A stretch of 64,000 nucleotides of DNA from Neodiprion pinetum. Taxonomy: Eukaryota > Arthropoda > Insecta > Hymenoptera > Diprionidae. Positions 24,885 to 35,605 of the stretch are shown here, piece by piece. Numbering within the stretch: position 1 is the stretch's first letter; the number at the start of each line of letters is the position of its first letter. The notes below the pieces were generated by a model. That model had not been told where the DNA came from. It worked only from the letters and a program-made list of their open reading frames with translations, and searched no databases. The stretch covers positions 7,264,283-7,328,282 of the forward strand of contig NC_060234.1 in NCBI RefSeq assembly GCF_021155775.2, in the 5' to 3' direction. A program made the position numbers and the translations under genes.

Positions 24885-26727
24885 AACACAAGTCGACAGT
24901 TAATCGTGACAGAATCGACAACTTTACTCTTAACAAACTATATCTTGTTCCATTTCAGAATTGAAACTGATAGTCCTTTGTTCACATGCTCCAAATGTGC
25001 CAATAAAATTTTCAATTTAGGCAAACCAAACATTTTTTGCGAACCTTTAAAAACACTTTGGCTCTTGAAACCAAGTTATTACTGTGCCAATGAGATTATT
25101 TTTTGTGTTCAGCAGATTACCGCTATTCTGAATGACCAAGAAGACCGTGAGTCGAAAAGTGGTCCAAAAGAGGCCAATAAGATATCGAAGGTCGGAAACT
25201 AATTGACTTTAAAACGAACTCGATGAGCCAACAAATGCTTTTTCTGATCCAAAAATTAGTACCCGCGGAAGTTCGTGAAGATCTTTTATTATTTTCATAC
25301 CGCTGAGAGGAAAACAAAAGGCAAAGCGTTAAGCGGAAAGCGAGCCCTGCAGCAATTTTTCATATAGTATAGAAGCTTCGAAGAATCTTTACGTTCCTCT
25401 GTCTGCGATTAGCAAGGTACAAAGAATACTCGTAACATCTATATGCCATCAAATCCTCGCCTCGAGGCGAAAGAAGAGGGGCGAAAGCTCGACGTGTGAA
25501 ATTGGACTTTTCCTTTTCGTAACTATGCCTCAGGGGCTGAACCGAACGGTCGGGAATAATTATTGTCAATGGTGGCTAACGGAGAAGTTGGGGGGATAGG
25601 GGGGGTCGTTTCTAAACTGAGAAGCCCAGCTCAACTGCGTGAAATTATTTACAATTACGTACGGTTTCCACGGACACTTAAACTTGGTACTAAAGAATTT
25701 CAAGGGTCGTTGTGTTTTCCTCTGACAGCGGTTCGTACTACCGGGAGAATTATACGACTCGTTTCTCAGCGACCAGGCGGTTCGAGACCAGAAGCACAGG
25801 CTTCGCATTTAGGCAGGAAGAGACCGTTGAGTGCTGATTTTTTCGCCTCTCTAGGAACCTTCATGCTAATTTTCAAACTACCCGAGCCGCTGCGGAACAG
25901 TGTGAAAACGAGACTAAACCTTCGGGGAAATTTATGCGAAGTGCCTTCTTTGATGTTAGAGTGAAATAGAGACGCTGGATATCGACGACTTGATATTCCA
26001 CCTTTGCTCACCCGTTTTTATTGTTCTAAGACGTTCTACGACGCTGTTGAATCTCGTGAAACGGCAGACAGTGACAGAAGCCACTTGTATTCGTCGAATG
26101 ATCCCAAGTCATGAGCTTTGGAACGATCATTTCAATTGTTGGCCAAATTTTCAGCCGTAGAAACGACTGCTTACAAAGAAGTTCAAGCTGCGTTTTTATT
26201 TGAAAACAGAAACATGTTGTTGCTTGGAATCCCCATTGAAAAAAAAAAAAAAAAAAAAATTCGGTCAACCAGACAAAGGTCAGATAAAGTCAGATACAGT
26301 CATTACCGAACGTCGAATTATTCACACAATGAATTCTTAAGTTCTCATCAATTTCTTTCATTGGATTCACGAAAAATGTTTCAGATATATCTGATACCAT
26401 GTTTCAGCCGAAACTTGTTCGATATTTACATTGCAGAATGTTTAGGAATTACGGTCATTGCGATGGTGACCGTTTAGCTCGGGTACATCATGACATGTAA
26501 CTATTCCTACGATATGTAGGTGAAAAAAGATTGGAAACATGAGAATCACTGTATCGTAAAGGTCGCTCAGATAGAGGCAACTCGATCCAGTGTTCTCAGA
26601 TATTTGATTTTCAGAGTCACCCTAAAGTATTGACTTTATCTCCAGCTAGAAACATTTGAGAGAAAAACGTGCGTAAAAAGTGGCAGGTCACGTCTGAGAT
26701 GAATTGATTATTGTAAATACAAGGATG
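24885..26727. other. Spacer or intron of a minus-strand gene
   Basis: If the exon at 26734-26770 is real, this stretch begins its first intron. A run of 21 A lies at 26239-26259. A plus frame of 133 codons (25563-25964) overlaps minus frames in a GC-richer patch and has no recognisable domain. No second exon could be identified. Confidence 0.4.
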
Positions 26728-26733
26728 ACTCAC

Positions 26734-26770
26734 CGCAGAAAACGACGAAGAAAAATAGGATCGAAGTCAT
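26734..26770 (-). CDS. Candidate first coding exon: signal peptide of a secreted or membrane protein (partial)
   Basis: On the minus strand a start codon at 26770 opens a 12-residue hydrophobic peptide, MTSILFFFVVFC, followed by one base of the next codon and a consensus donor GTGAGT (26733-26728). That makes a 37-nt coding exon ending in phase 1. Unspliced, the frame stops eight codons later, as expected if the intron is removed. A signal peptide alone on a first exon with a phase 1 intron is common in secreted and immunoglobulin-superfamily genes, but the family cannot be told from this. Another ATG upstream, near 26803, is out of frame and would make a short upstream frame. A CpG-rich block at 27.8-28.3 kb lies upstream in the right orientation. 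Later exons were not found. Chance occurrence is possible because the exon is so short. Confidence 0.4.
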
Positions 26771-27799
26771 CTTGAAGGGTAGAATCACTCGAAGGTTGAT
26801 ACATTGGTGATATCGTTTGCCGAATACCGATCGTTTGTAATACATACTCACTTCACTATTGAGCGTGAAAAACACAGCCCACGATTATGAAACGGTAGAA
26901 CAAAAACAAGAGTAGTCCAAAATTTTCATCGCAGTCGACATGCTTTCAGGTTCGACTTGAACACGTCAATTTATGCTGTCGTTTCTTTCCAGGAAATCCG
27001 GACGTTAATACGGGCGAATGTCCTTGCAAATTTGACAGAGGCAATGGGTGGTAAAACGCCTTGAAAAACTTTGCTTTCAAAAGAAGAAGCAGAAAAAAAT
27101 ATTCTCCGCGAACCCCGGGGACGGATTGAAAAGTTTTAGGGTTTGAATTAACCTTTTTATACCCCGATTCACGCTTTTTCTTTCTAGTTACGTTCGGGCA
27201 TGTCAGTTTGAATCCATTGGCACACCATCGTTTCGCCCTTTTCCAGTTGGACTTTTCATCGCACCTGAATCACTAATGCATTTTGAACTGCACCCACTAT
27301 AGTACCTCGCAGGGCAATCAGCCGCATTCATTCGGTAACCGTTGAGGCTATTTAACGTGACGTTTCAACAGGATTTATCGTAAAACTGTCACAATCACCC
27401 CCTGAAGAGGGTAGCGATCACTGTCGCGGAGTGTGAGACCATGACTTTACTACGTGCATTGGGCAACACTTGATGATCATTCAACCGTGGCATGCTGTTC
27501 AAGAGACTTGTAACTATCAACCAGTTGGCGAGACGGATGTAGTTACAGTTATGGTTACATTGACATCCCCATTTTTGTTCACGAGGACTCGACGCGTTGG
27601 TCGACTGTTCGACGTCAACGTTCGTTAGAGCCGATTAAAATTAGTACAAGTTAAAAAAACAGGCATAAGCAACATCGATGAATTTGATTCGACACGCTTT
27701 ACACAAAAACACTTCATCAAAGCCTGTCGGATCACAACACAATCACCCGGAACAATTCTCCGACGTTTGAATGTCCGATAAACTATGGATCTAATCAAT
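26771..27799. other. Region between candidate promoter and signal-peptide exon
   Basis: No separate gene is supported. On the minus strand this would be 5' untranslated sequence or a 5' intron of the candidate gene at 26734-26770. A minus frame at 27975-27625 begins in a Leu- and Val-rich segment but lacks an ATG in frame, so I do not call it. Confidence 0.35.
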
Positions 27800-28300
27800 T
27801 CTCGAGTTGCAAGTTGCGAGTGAACGATCGCTTTCACGTCAGGACGGAAATCCGCGTGACTGTAATGACGGTCCTGATGGAATTCTGGAGGGTATTTTAT
27901 TCGAGTACCGTTTCCAACGACCGGCACAAATGACACGCGAGATATCTGCACGGCGAACAAGCCGAGGAGGAGCACGCGACGAAGCTCAGTGTTCTCGTGG
28001 CAAGAACCCCCATCTGACTGCGCGAGCGCCTCGCGAAATCCACACCCCCGACGACCGCCGCCGCCTCATGCACCCTCACACCGACTCACACCGATCTCGA
28101 TGAACGTGGCCGGGAATCGTCGCCCAAGGGAATCGGCCCGGTGCAGTGCCGTTCTGGACAGCGGTCCACAATTCAACTACTGTCTCGGTGCAACGTCGTG
28201 CCAGAATATCCGCAAATTCGATTTTAACCATACTCGTTGAAATTGTCCAGCTGCGCGACACCCTCGAAGAATCGCAAATTGGTCGAATGGGATACGAGCA
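27800..28300 (-). promoter_or_regulatory. CpG-rich island, candidate promoter or 5' exon
   Basis: The densest CpG and GC content in the window lies here, peaking at about 27960-28170 with CGACCGCCGCCGCC-type sequence. It lies about 1-1.5 kb upstream of the candidate minus-strand signal-peptide exon, as expected for the promoter or untranslated first exon of that gene. Several frames are open on both strands, but none has a good start and a recognisable product. The strand assignment rests only on the neighbouring exon. Confidence 0.35.
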
Positions 28301-28443
28301 GGAGCTTTGGCGCTCTTTTTTTTTTCTTTTTACGCTTTCGAATCCAACTGCGGCGACGAATCAATCGTGACATTTGATGTTTGATAAGACACTTGTTCAC
28401 TACTAAACAGCTTTGCGGTGAGATTTTGGTTTCGATCATTTGC

Positions 28444-28447
28444 TTAA
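28444..28447. repeat. TTAA target duplication, left copy
   Basis: TTAA directly precedes the left terminus GGGGCTGTCC and is repeated at 28832-28835. Confidence 0.75.
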
Positions 28448-28831
28448 GGGGCTGTCCATAAAGTACGTGGCTGTATTTTTCAAATTTTGTACCCCTTCTC
28501 CCAAAATAAATTTTTTTTTATACATTCAATGATTGATAAACGAGTGGTTTTTTGAGAATTTTTATCATTCTGCGACATCTCAACGAACAAACAATGAGAC
28601 TGGCCACGTTAGAAAATCTTTGTTACCAAAATAAGATTATTCTCAGCTTTTTCGAGATAAACGAGCTGAGTTTCTAGTTTATCTATTACGAAGGCACGTC
28701 GTTGAAACCCGTGATCGCGGAAGAGACGATATTGCACGCGGAAGAATAAATTAATATGCATCAATCATAAAACCACATATCGTAGACTATGATCCCCTCT
28801 CCCACGTAGCTACGTCGTTTATGGATAGCTC
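28448..28831. mobile_element. piggyBac-type MITE, 384 bp
   Basis: The left end is GGGGCTGTCCATAAAGTACG and the complement of the right end is GAGCTATCCATAAACGACGT. They match closely with one gap. A pyrimidine-rich CCCCTTCTCCC-type patch follows inside the left end and its counterpart lies inside the right. TTAA flanks both ends exactly (28444-28447, 28832-28835), the hallmark of piggyBac insertion. Elements starting with the GGGCTGTCCATAAA motif are widespread in insects. There is no transposase frame inside, so it is non-autonomous. Confidence 0.8.
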
Positions 28832-28835
28832 TTAA
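28832..28835. repeat. TTAA target duplication, right copy
   Basis: TTAA directly follows the right terminus (GGATAGCTC) of the MITE and matches the left copy at 28444-28447. Confidence 0.75.
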
Positions 28836-29089
28836 AGAGGCGAAGTCATCATTTTTCTCCATGAATGGTATCTTTTTTTAGTTACGTAAATACATTTCGA
28901 TACTCATATTCTGATTTCTGTCCATATCGCTTCAGAATTTGTGAACTGTATCATAGAACCATCTCTTCGGACTGCACTGAAACTTCTGTCAATCAAGTAA
29001 TCGTAGGGGACATTTTACGACCGTTTCGCATTCCTAGAATCAATGGCCGTGTAATTTTTGTTCATGTTCATTTACGTAAAAAACCTTAA

Positions 29090-29815
29090 AATAAGTTTGA
29101 TAAAACTGAAATTCAAAATTGGTTAATTGAAAGCAGAACGTCGCAAGTCGTGGCCTATAAGACCTTTTGGACCTGACTAAATGAAAAATAATCACGTCAT
29201 CTAATCCTTGAAGGTCGTAAGTGACGTTATACAACTCTTTATCACTATAGGCGGAAATTTTTTTCAATTTCTTGGAAAAAGTATAATTTAACGATTGAAA
29301 ACAGAAGGTCGCAAGTACTGGTGCTGAAGTCCTTTTGTTTGTAAATTCACAAAAAGCATAATTTCAATTAATAGTATATATTAGGTCGTATGTTGGCAGA
29401 TCAAAATTGAAATTTATTTTAATAATCTCCATTTTTGATTTATCTATGCGTTCCGAACGTTTTCATAACATTTCCAAAACGATAAAACGCGGATACTTAC
29501 TTGCATTGTGAAGATTTTAAAATATAAAAAAATTTTTCACGATTTTAATTTATCTGTGCGTTTCAAATATTCTCAAAGTTTTGTAAAAGAGAAAACAAAA
29601 AAAAAAATAAAAAATGGGCATACGACTTTCTACTTTTATATTTGATAATTGTTCAAGGGAATTTTGAAGTTTTTGTCGTTTCTGATTTACCGAATGAAAT
29701 GTTTTTAAAATAAAATTTGGCGGATACGACATCTTGCCGTATTCATTTTGTTATTAGCTGTATTATTTAGTAATGGGAAACGGTCGTATCTATCAATCAA
29801 CGTACGACCTTTTAC
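29090..29815. repeat. Tandem and inverted repeat cluster
   Basis: A segment starting GCAGAACGTCGCAAGTCGTGG (29133) recurs as ACAGAAGGTCGCAAGTACTGG (29301), about 167 bp later. A second unit, TTTGATTTATCTATGCG (29434), recurs as TTTAATTTATCTGTGCG (29544), 110 bp later, with a weaker third copy near 29680. GGCGGATACGAC-like words follow each unit. An AGGTCGTACGT word appears inverted near 29800, suggesting a fold-back edge. This looks like a satellite-bearing, decayed DNA element. No gene is supported. Confidence 0.5.
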
Positions 29816-30991
29816 TCTTATGGCATTTTCGAGGTTTTCGAGTTCCGTGCTTCGTAATTTTTACCTTGTAGCAGTTTCCTGATCATCAAACGAACCTTTG
29901 ACGCGCTTCTTGAAAAGCTGCAGACCGTATTTCATACAAGATTACGAATACTTCCACTAATTCGTTGCAATTAGTTGTTCTGTTTTTTAATTTAAATTTC
30001 TGGGAATGAATGTAACTGCCACAAAGCCAAATAAGGAGCTTTAATATGTAAAGAAATGCTGTACCAGTATACTCTGAAATTGCATATAAATCGGTGACCA
30101 CACGAGGACCGACAGACAGTCAGTCAGAATTCAGGGGAACTGCTCATCCAGATCTAACGCGTCACACCCCAAATTCGTACCATGCGGGCATTCGTTTTCA
30201 CGAAATTCCCCGGATACATACCGCCATGCTTACAATTCTCGGGGAGAAGTTAATTTTGGAAATTTTCGAGCCAACGTTCGGAGTTACGTTTAATTCAAAA
30301 TATACGCTAAAAATAAAAGCACAGAAGCGACGGTTACGTTAAATGCTTGCGCGATCAGACGGGTGCGTTTCTGTTCTGGAAAAATAAAAAACGGTGCATA
30401 AAATTACTTCGTCCCAACCGTGGATGAAAGGGGTGAACCTGTATGTATATATATTTAGGTTTGCTCTCGTTGTTTTGACTCTTGAATACTTGCCAGACGA
30501 TCACAGGATCCCTCTCGTGAACTATCTGAAAGGGCATATGTCGACCACTTGATATTCATATCCACTATCCGGTATCCATCGCATGCACATACCCGTGTAC
30601 AGCAACGCCAAACAACGTCCAATGTCTACATGCCGATCAAAGGTCAGTGGATAATGGTTTAGTACATTACACTATCGACCTATCGCATTAACTCCACTAA
30701 GGGAAAACTACGTTGCTTCGGACAATTACATCCTACGCTTTAAAATTTCCGCCTTTCGATCGCCTGTTATTGTATTATGAGCTGTGCAAGTATTATTTTA
30801 AAAATATCTTACAGCGTATCATTTCAAGTTCTATTTTTCAATGCTTCAGTAGTTTGATGCTTTATCACCGAATCCTTCGTAGATTTTGTATATCTGGGCA
30901 TGATTCTTGTTCAGCAATAACGAAAGTATTGTTAAATGCTTTAAATAGAGTTAAAATGCTTTTTATTTCTTGCCGCTAGGTGGCGACTATA
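29816..30991. other. Spacer, no gene recognised
   Basis: I see no domain, exon border pair or RNA gene. The sequence is AT-rich and abuts the hAT-type element. Confidence 0.5.
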
Positions 30992-30999
30992 AATGAGTG
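30992..30999. repeat. Probable 8-bp target duplication, left copy
   Basis: AATGAGTG here matches CATGAGTA at 31695-31702 in the six central bases (ATGAGT). Eight bases is the hAT duplication length. Confidence 0.6.
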
Positions 31000-31694
31000 C
31001 AGTGTCGCCAACCTGGTTAGAAGATTTACCTGTTCAGCGATTGGCGGGAAATTTGGGGATTTTGAAAGCAATTTAGGTTTTCTAAAGTTTTTGCTAATTT
31101 CACATGCTTAATTTGAAAAATTTGATGGTGTGATTTTTTTCAAACAGATTGATGTTTTGACCATTTCTTTTCATCCGAAAATTCGAACAGTAAAATGACA
31201 AACACAAATACGTTATCCCCACTGTCAAATGCGAAACCAAATAAACTAAAACCACAATTAGATATAAATCCAAATAACGAGTCAAATATGATCTCAAATA
31301 AACGAATCCATCATCCGGACGTAACCAAAAATGATCAAACCCCAAACAGGCCACAGAAAAGGCGAGTGCATAAAAAATTATTCGTCAATTTCACATTCAG
31401 GTTTTCGAATTGAACATCACATACAACATTTCTGATCATAAAACAGAAACAAATTAAATTTATTTCGCCAGTATGCTCGTTTTCATTTTCGTTAGATTTT
31501 ATCTACGCCTTTCGATTGGTTTATTGCATTCGGTTTTTGAAGTTTGGTTTTTTTTTTTTTTTTGTTTTTTTCTGCGGAAAACGTTGCTAGTTCAGCGATT
31601 TTTGATGGTAAATAGTGCAGACGAGTCTAGCGGTTTTTTGTGGGATTTGACAAAGTCCCTTGAAGGATTACGACAATCCGAGTTGGCAACACTG
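31000..31694. mobile_element. Non-autonomous hAT-type element, 695 bp
   Basis: The left end, CAGTGTCGCCAACCTGG, pairs with the complement of the right end, CAGTGTTGCCAACTCGG. CAGTGTTGCC-type termini are characteristic of hAT transposons. The flanking octamers share ATGAGT at 30993-30998 and 31696-31701; counting an extra G and C at the ends gives a perfect 6-bp duplication instead. The inside has only short frames (for example 31195-31413) with no hAT dimerisation or catalytic motif, so the copy cannot move itself. It sits beside a CTAGGTGGC-like word at 30976-30984. Confidence 0.75.
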
Positions 31695-31702
31695 CATGAG
31701 TA
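31695..31702. repeat. Probable 8-bp target duplication, right copy
   Basis: CATGAGTA, with six of eight bases shared with the left copy at 30992-30999. Confidence 0.6.
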
Positions 31703-32355
31703 TGGATTATTATCATAAGTGCATAAGTGAGTTGTTAAGTCTCAGTCTTTTTTTTACTCATCTAATTAAGTTCCGTCCGGTAATTATTTTTCGTTTCTTG
31801 TATTGATCGCACGCGCCAGGTGATTATTATTACAGACGAATAACGAAACTAAAAATTAAATACTTAAGCTAAGTGATAAGTCTTTTATCGTATGTATCGC
31901 ACTTTTCGCTAACTTTTCTTTTTTATTTCCCACGAGGGAATACACGGTAACAGAGCAAACGTACATTATCTCGCGTGTGTAGAAAACGGGAATCGGCTAA
32001 CTCGATTAAGGCATCGCATCGCTCGGAAGTTTTTTGCTTCCATCGAAATTCTGTGGTTGGGTCAATTCCTAACCTAAAAACGTAATTGATTTCAGGTGTT
32101 ACGGATTAACAACACAAAAAGCAGACAGTGAACCAACAGGAATTCACTTCCATTCTTCATCACGATCTCCCAATGCGTACAACTGACCTGTGTGAACTAC
32201 TTTATCGAAGTTGGATTATGATATTACAATGTCTCGATCCAGTTGAAACACACATCTCGTCTAGGTTAGGTTTACGTATACAAGAACACTCGTTACTTAT
32301 TTTTCCCTACATTTAAAAGTTTCAGTCATAGATTTTTCGACTGGTCATTTTCTCA
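31703..32355. other. Spacer, no gene recognised
   Basis: AT-rich sequence with no supported exon or RNA gene. Confidence 0.5.
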
Positions 32356-32359
32356 TGAA

Positions 32360-32525
32360 TTTCGTTACTCCGAAGTTTTTTGGGGTTACTGATCACGATT
32401 CTGAAATCGTAATTTGGTGATTTCTCAATCCAATATGACGCACCCAACATTGCGGATGTAAAATCGTAAAAACTATCAAAATTCGATGATTCTGTCCGAA
32501 ACTTGTTACTCGGAAGTTTTTGGGC
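32360..32525 (+). repeat. Dispersed satellite unit (related to 62.2-62.7 kb)
   Basis: GTTACTCCGAAGTTTTTTGG (32364) is followed by GTTACTGATCACGATTCTGA and an AAATCGTAATTTGG part. The opening recurs as GTTACTCGGAAGTTTTTGG at 32505, 141 bp later. The same order of words (ACTCGAAGGTT, then GGTCGCCGATCnCG, then ATCTGA-TCAGATTT) builds the 121-bp units at 62.2-62.7 kb, so the two loci share a satellite family. Confidence 0.6.
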
Positions 32526-35085
32526 ATGTACGAAATAGCAAAGTTCGTTTGAAGTTGTGAATAAACTGTGATAAGGCTAGAACGTAGAAATTTTTTAGGT
32601 GGAACGCTGAGCATCCCACTGTGACCGAAAGGGTTGGAGCGGAACGTGGATCCAAATTTAGTAACACAAGTATTCTCAGAAGACTGAAACGTCGACTTGC
32701 TTCGGTAAACATAGCGTATTGTGCGTTTAGGTAAATACCTAAGTAATTTAAACCGAAGCATTCGTTTCGTGACAAAACCTAGTTACATATCCAATTTCCG
32801 AGCAAATCATACACGCGATTGAAGCTGCGGTAAAATACGTTACGCAAAACAGTCAGAGACGATGTGAATGGCGCTCATGATCAGTCAGACAATTGTGAGT
32901 ATAAGTAGATAATTTTGGGGTAGCGATGCCGCGGCAATTCATGGCTAAAAATATCAAACTTCTAGCCGCTTTTGCCGAGGAACCGCTTTCATTCATTTCG
33001 TCAATTTACACGACAGCTTAGCGCCAAATGGCACGTGAAGATAACGGCCAGGGTGACATACGCAAAGCGACGGTGGGCCAGAGGGTGACTAAATCGGTTC
33101 TACGACGGCCAGCCCAAGCCCCCGTTACTCACCGCCAAAATGTGCGACTAAACGTTAAACCCACACGCGTGTATTGTTCCGCTTAAATTCGCGTACCTCT
33201 ACTTACATTTGGTCATCCGTGCATTATACCCACACAATAATACCTATATTGTGAATAGATTTAAAGCGAGGCATACGCGCAGCATTTGCCCTCCCGTTGC
33301 GGCGTTGAATCCCAAGCCGTATTTCACGCCCACGGAATCACTTACAGCGATATGCATGCTTGCGTTTCCGGTTTTCCGTTATTACTTCAACTTTTTTCAT
33401 CCGTCTGTTCTTTCATTTTATAGTTTTCTTTTGAAAAGGAAGTTTGGCTAGTTTATGAACTATGCATGTACCCGTTTTTATACTCACTACTGGCAGCGTC
33501 CCGCGGAGGCAATTGCAGATCAGAAATTCTATTACGAGATAACTACACAGAAGGCTTATTGTTACCGGTACGGTATCTCTGCTGGTGGCTTCCGTGTTCC
33601 GTTATTAGGGTGCTAGTGAATTCAAATCTCACCCCGAAATCGCTTAGTAATATCAAATCGTTTATTTTCACACTGATCGCTGTGTTTTGCCAGTACTCCG
33701 AAGGTCTGTTGAATTCCCCGTGAATGGATTTGAAATTCATGTTCTAAATTTGACTGATACTGTACCAAATTCATTTCATGTCTTACGGATATCTGATGAT
33801 GGAATCAGACAAGAACAAAATTGGAAGCCTCGATGGTTTCGATCGAATTTGTGTCCCGAAGAGCTGACGCTATTCTGCCAAGAGAAAAAACACTCATGGA
33901 AGTGATTCAAACACAAATGATCGAAGGGAGCTTTTGATGGAAGTCCTTGACCAAGGATCCGGTTCCGTATCAATGATGGCTCTTGGATCGAAGGTTCGAA
34001 ATAAGATCATTACTCGGGTGGCGCAATACGATTGGTATTGTATAGGCCCCTGCGGAGAGGGGCGATAAAGAAAACAACCCAACTCGACAGTCTGCACAGC
34101 GTACAACGCAGATACTTTCGTCGAAGCTACCGTTACCCATTGTAATAGGCACGTAGAGCCTGCAATGTGGTAGTCTGTCCCTCTACGCCAGGTGCCCACA
34201 ATCGTCGTTCTTTATTCGGCTTCCCATTGTGTCCTCCAAACTGAAAATCGACACTCCAACAATAGTTTCTGGTTCCATCCGCCTCGGTGCAACACTGCGG
34301 CGGCGCTTTTGTTGTCTGTTGTTATCCATGACTTGGCAAAACTGGTAAAACACGATATGAACATTGTTACTACATATATACTTTTGATAATTACTCTCCG
34401 CTATCGCGTATTACGATAGCTGATTAAAGCTAACGAGTACGATTCGCAAATACTCTGCTCGCATGTGTTGAATAAGACGCCAGTGGATTGGTGCTAGTTT
34501 TTTCAAGTGAATGTGTTTTGCTGAAAGAAGGATCAACTGTAGCGGGTCATCGCTAAATATGGCCAACTTTCACTCCTCGGTCGTTGACATATCCCGAAGT
34601 TGTGTAATTTGAGTAGATTTTTTAAATCATGGTTACTTCGACTTTAAATAGCTAGGTGAAAATGAGAATTCGCGATGCAGCAAAAATCTCCCGTATTTTC
34701 GACAAAACGATTTTATCATACCTTCTACCATTGCATGATGTCCGAACTAAATGAAGATATTCAATTGAAATACTGGAAGTTTTCTACAGATTTTGTGGAA
34801 CGTTCTCAACATGAATCGATAGTTTCCACCAAGTTTTTCGATCGTTGTTACCGGTGCACCACGCATTTAAGCAGAGTGCATGGCTTCATGAATGAGTGCA
34901 GATACTATGGCTAAGTGCTCCTGGTGCATCAATTATCTACAACCAGTAAATGGATCGACAATGAGACCATCGTTTCCTCATTCGAACATCTGACTTGGAG
35001 TGTGTTCGACATTCTAGCCTCTAGAGGTCAACGTCAATTTCCACTCGGGCATGTTTTGCAATTTGCAATCACGGGGAAAATAAAC
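32526..35085. other. Spacer, no gene recognised
   Basis: Mixed composition. A 101-codon minus frame at 34199-33894 and short frames nearby show no family motif. No tRNA-like B box or paired stems were found. Confidence 0.4.
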
Positions 35086-35089
35086 AATT

Positions 35090-35605
35090 AAAAAATACGC
35101 GTGAGGATTCTTCGTCCAGGACGGTAGGTTGGACTAATAAATGAGATGGTCGAGGCCGGCATTCTGTACCCACTTTTGTAACCAACGCTTAGTGCAGCTA
35201 CATGAAAGGACAACGAAAGCGGTGCGACTGAGGAGGGCAAGTTCCATGGAATGTCGCGATCCTCGGCTATTTTGTTGGATATTAATGGAAGGTGGCTTGA
35301 TAAATGAGGTGACCGTGCAGGGAGCCCTGCGAAAGATAGGGTCATCCTCTCCCCCATGGCGTGCCGTGCCATGGCATTGCCGGTATATTATCGCCATCGC
35401 TCCTCGCATACGTACACCAACTCCGTGGTGGAAGCTAGACCAGCGTCGAATGGACTGCCCTGGATTTCCGCCGCGTCATTTTCACGTCAACTTCCCGTCA
35501 ATCAAATTTCCAGGCTCCCATTTGAACTCGGAGACGCTTCGTATATTAAACGGACGAGGGTAAGACGCGAGCGAATAAACGAGCTGACCCGCGCAAAATT
35601 TTGAC
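35090..35605. other. GC-rich block open on both strands, unidentified
   Basis: The plus strand has a 140-codon frame (35141-35563) and an overlapping 82-codon frame. The minus strand has 91- and 94-codon frames over the same bases. Openness in several frames suggests composition, a CpG-rich regulatory block or a decayed insertion, rather than a defined gene. Nothing matches a domain I know, and flanking splice sites are not convincing. Confidence 0.25.

Noticed and set aside
27625..27975. Minus frame of 116 codons with a hydrophobic start resembling a signal peptide
   Set aside because: The frame begins at GTG with no in-frame ATG upstream before a stop, and the region is CpG-rich and open in other frames. 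I keep it only as context for the candidate promoter.
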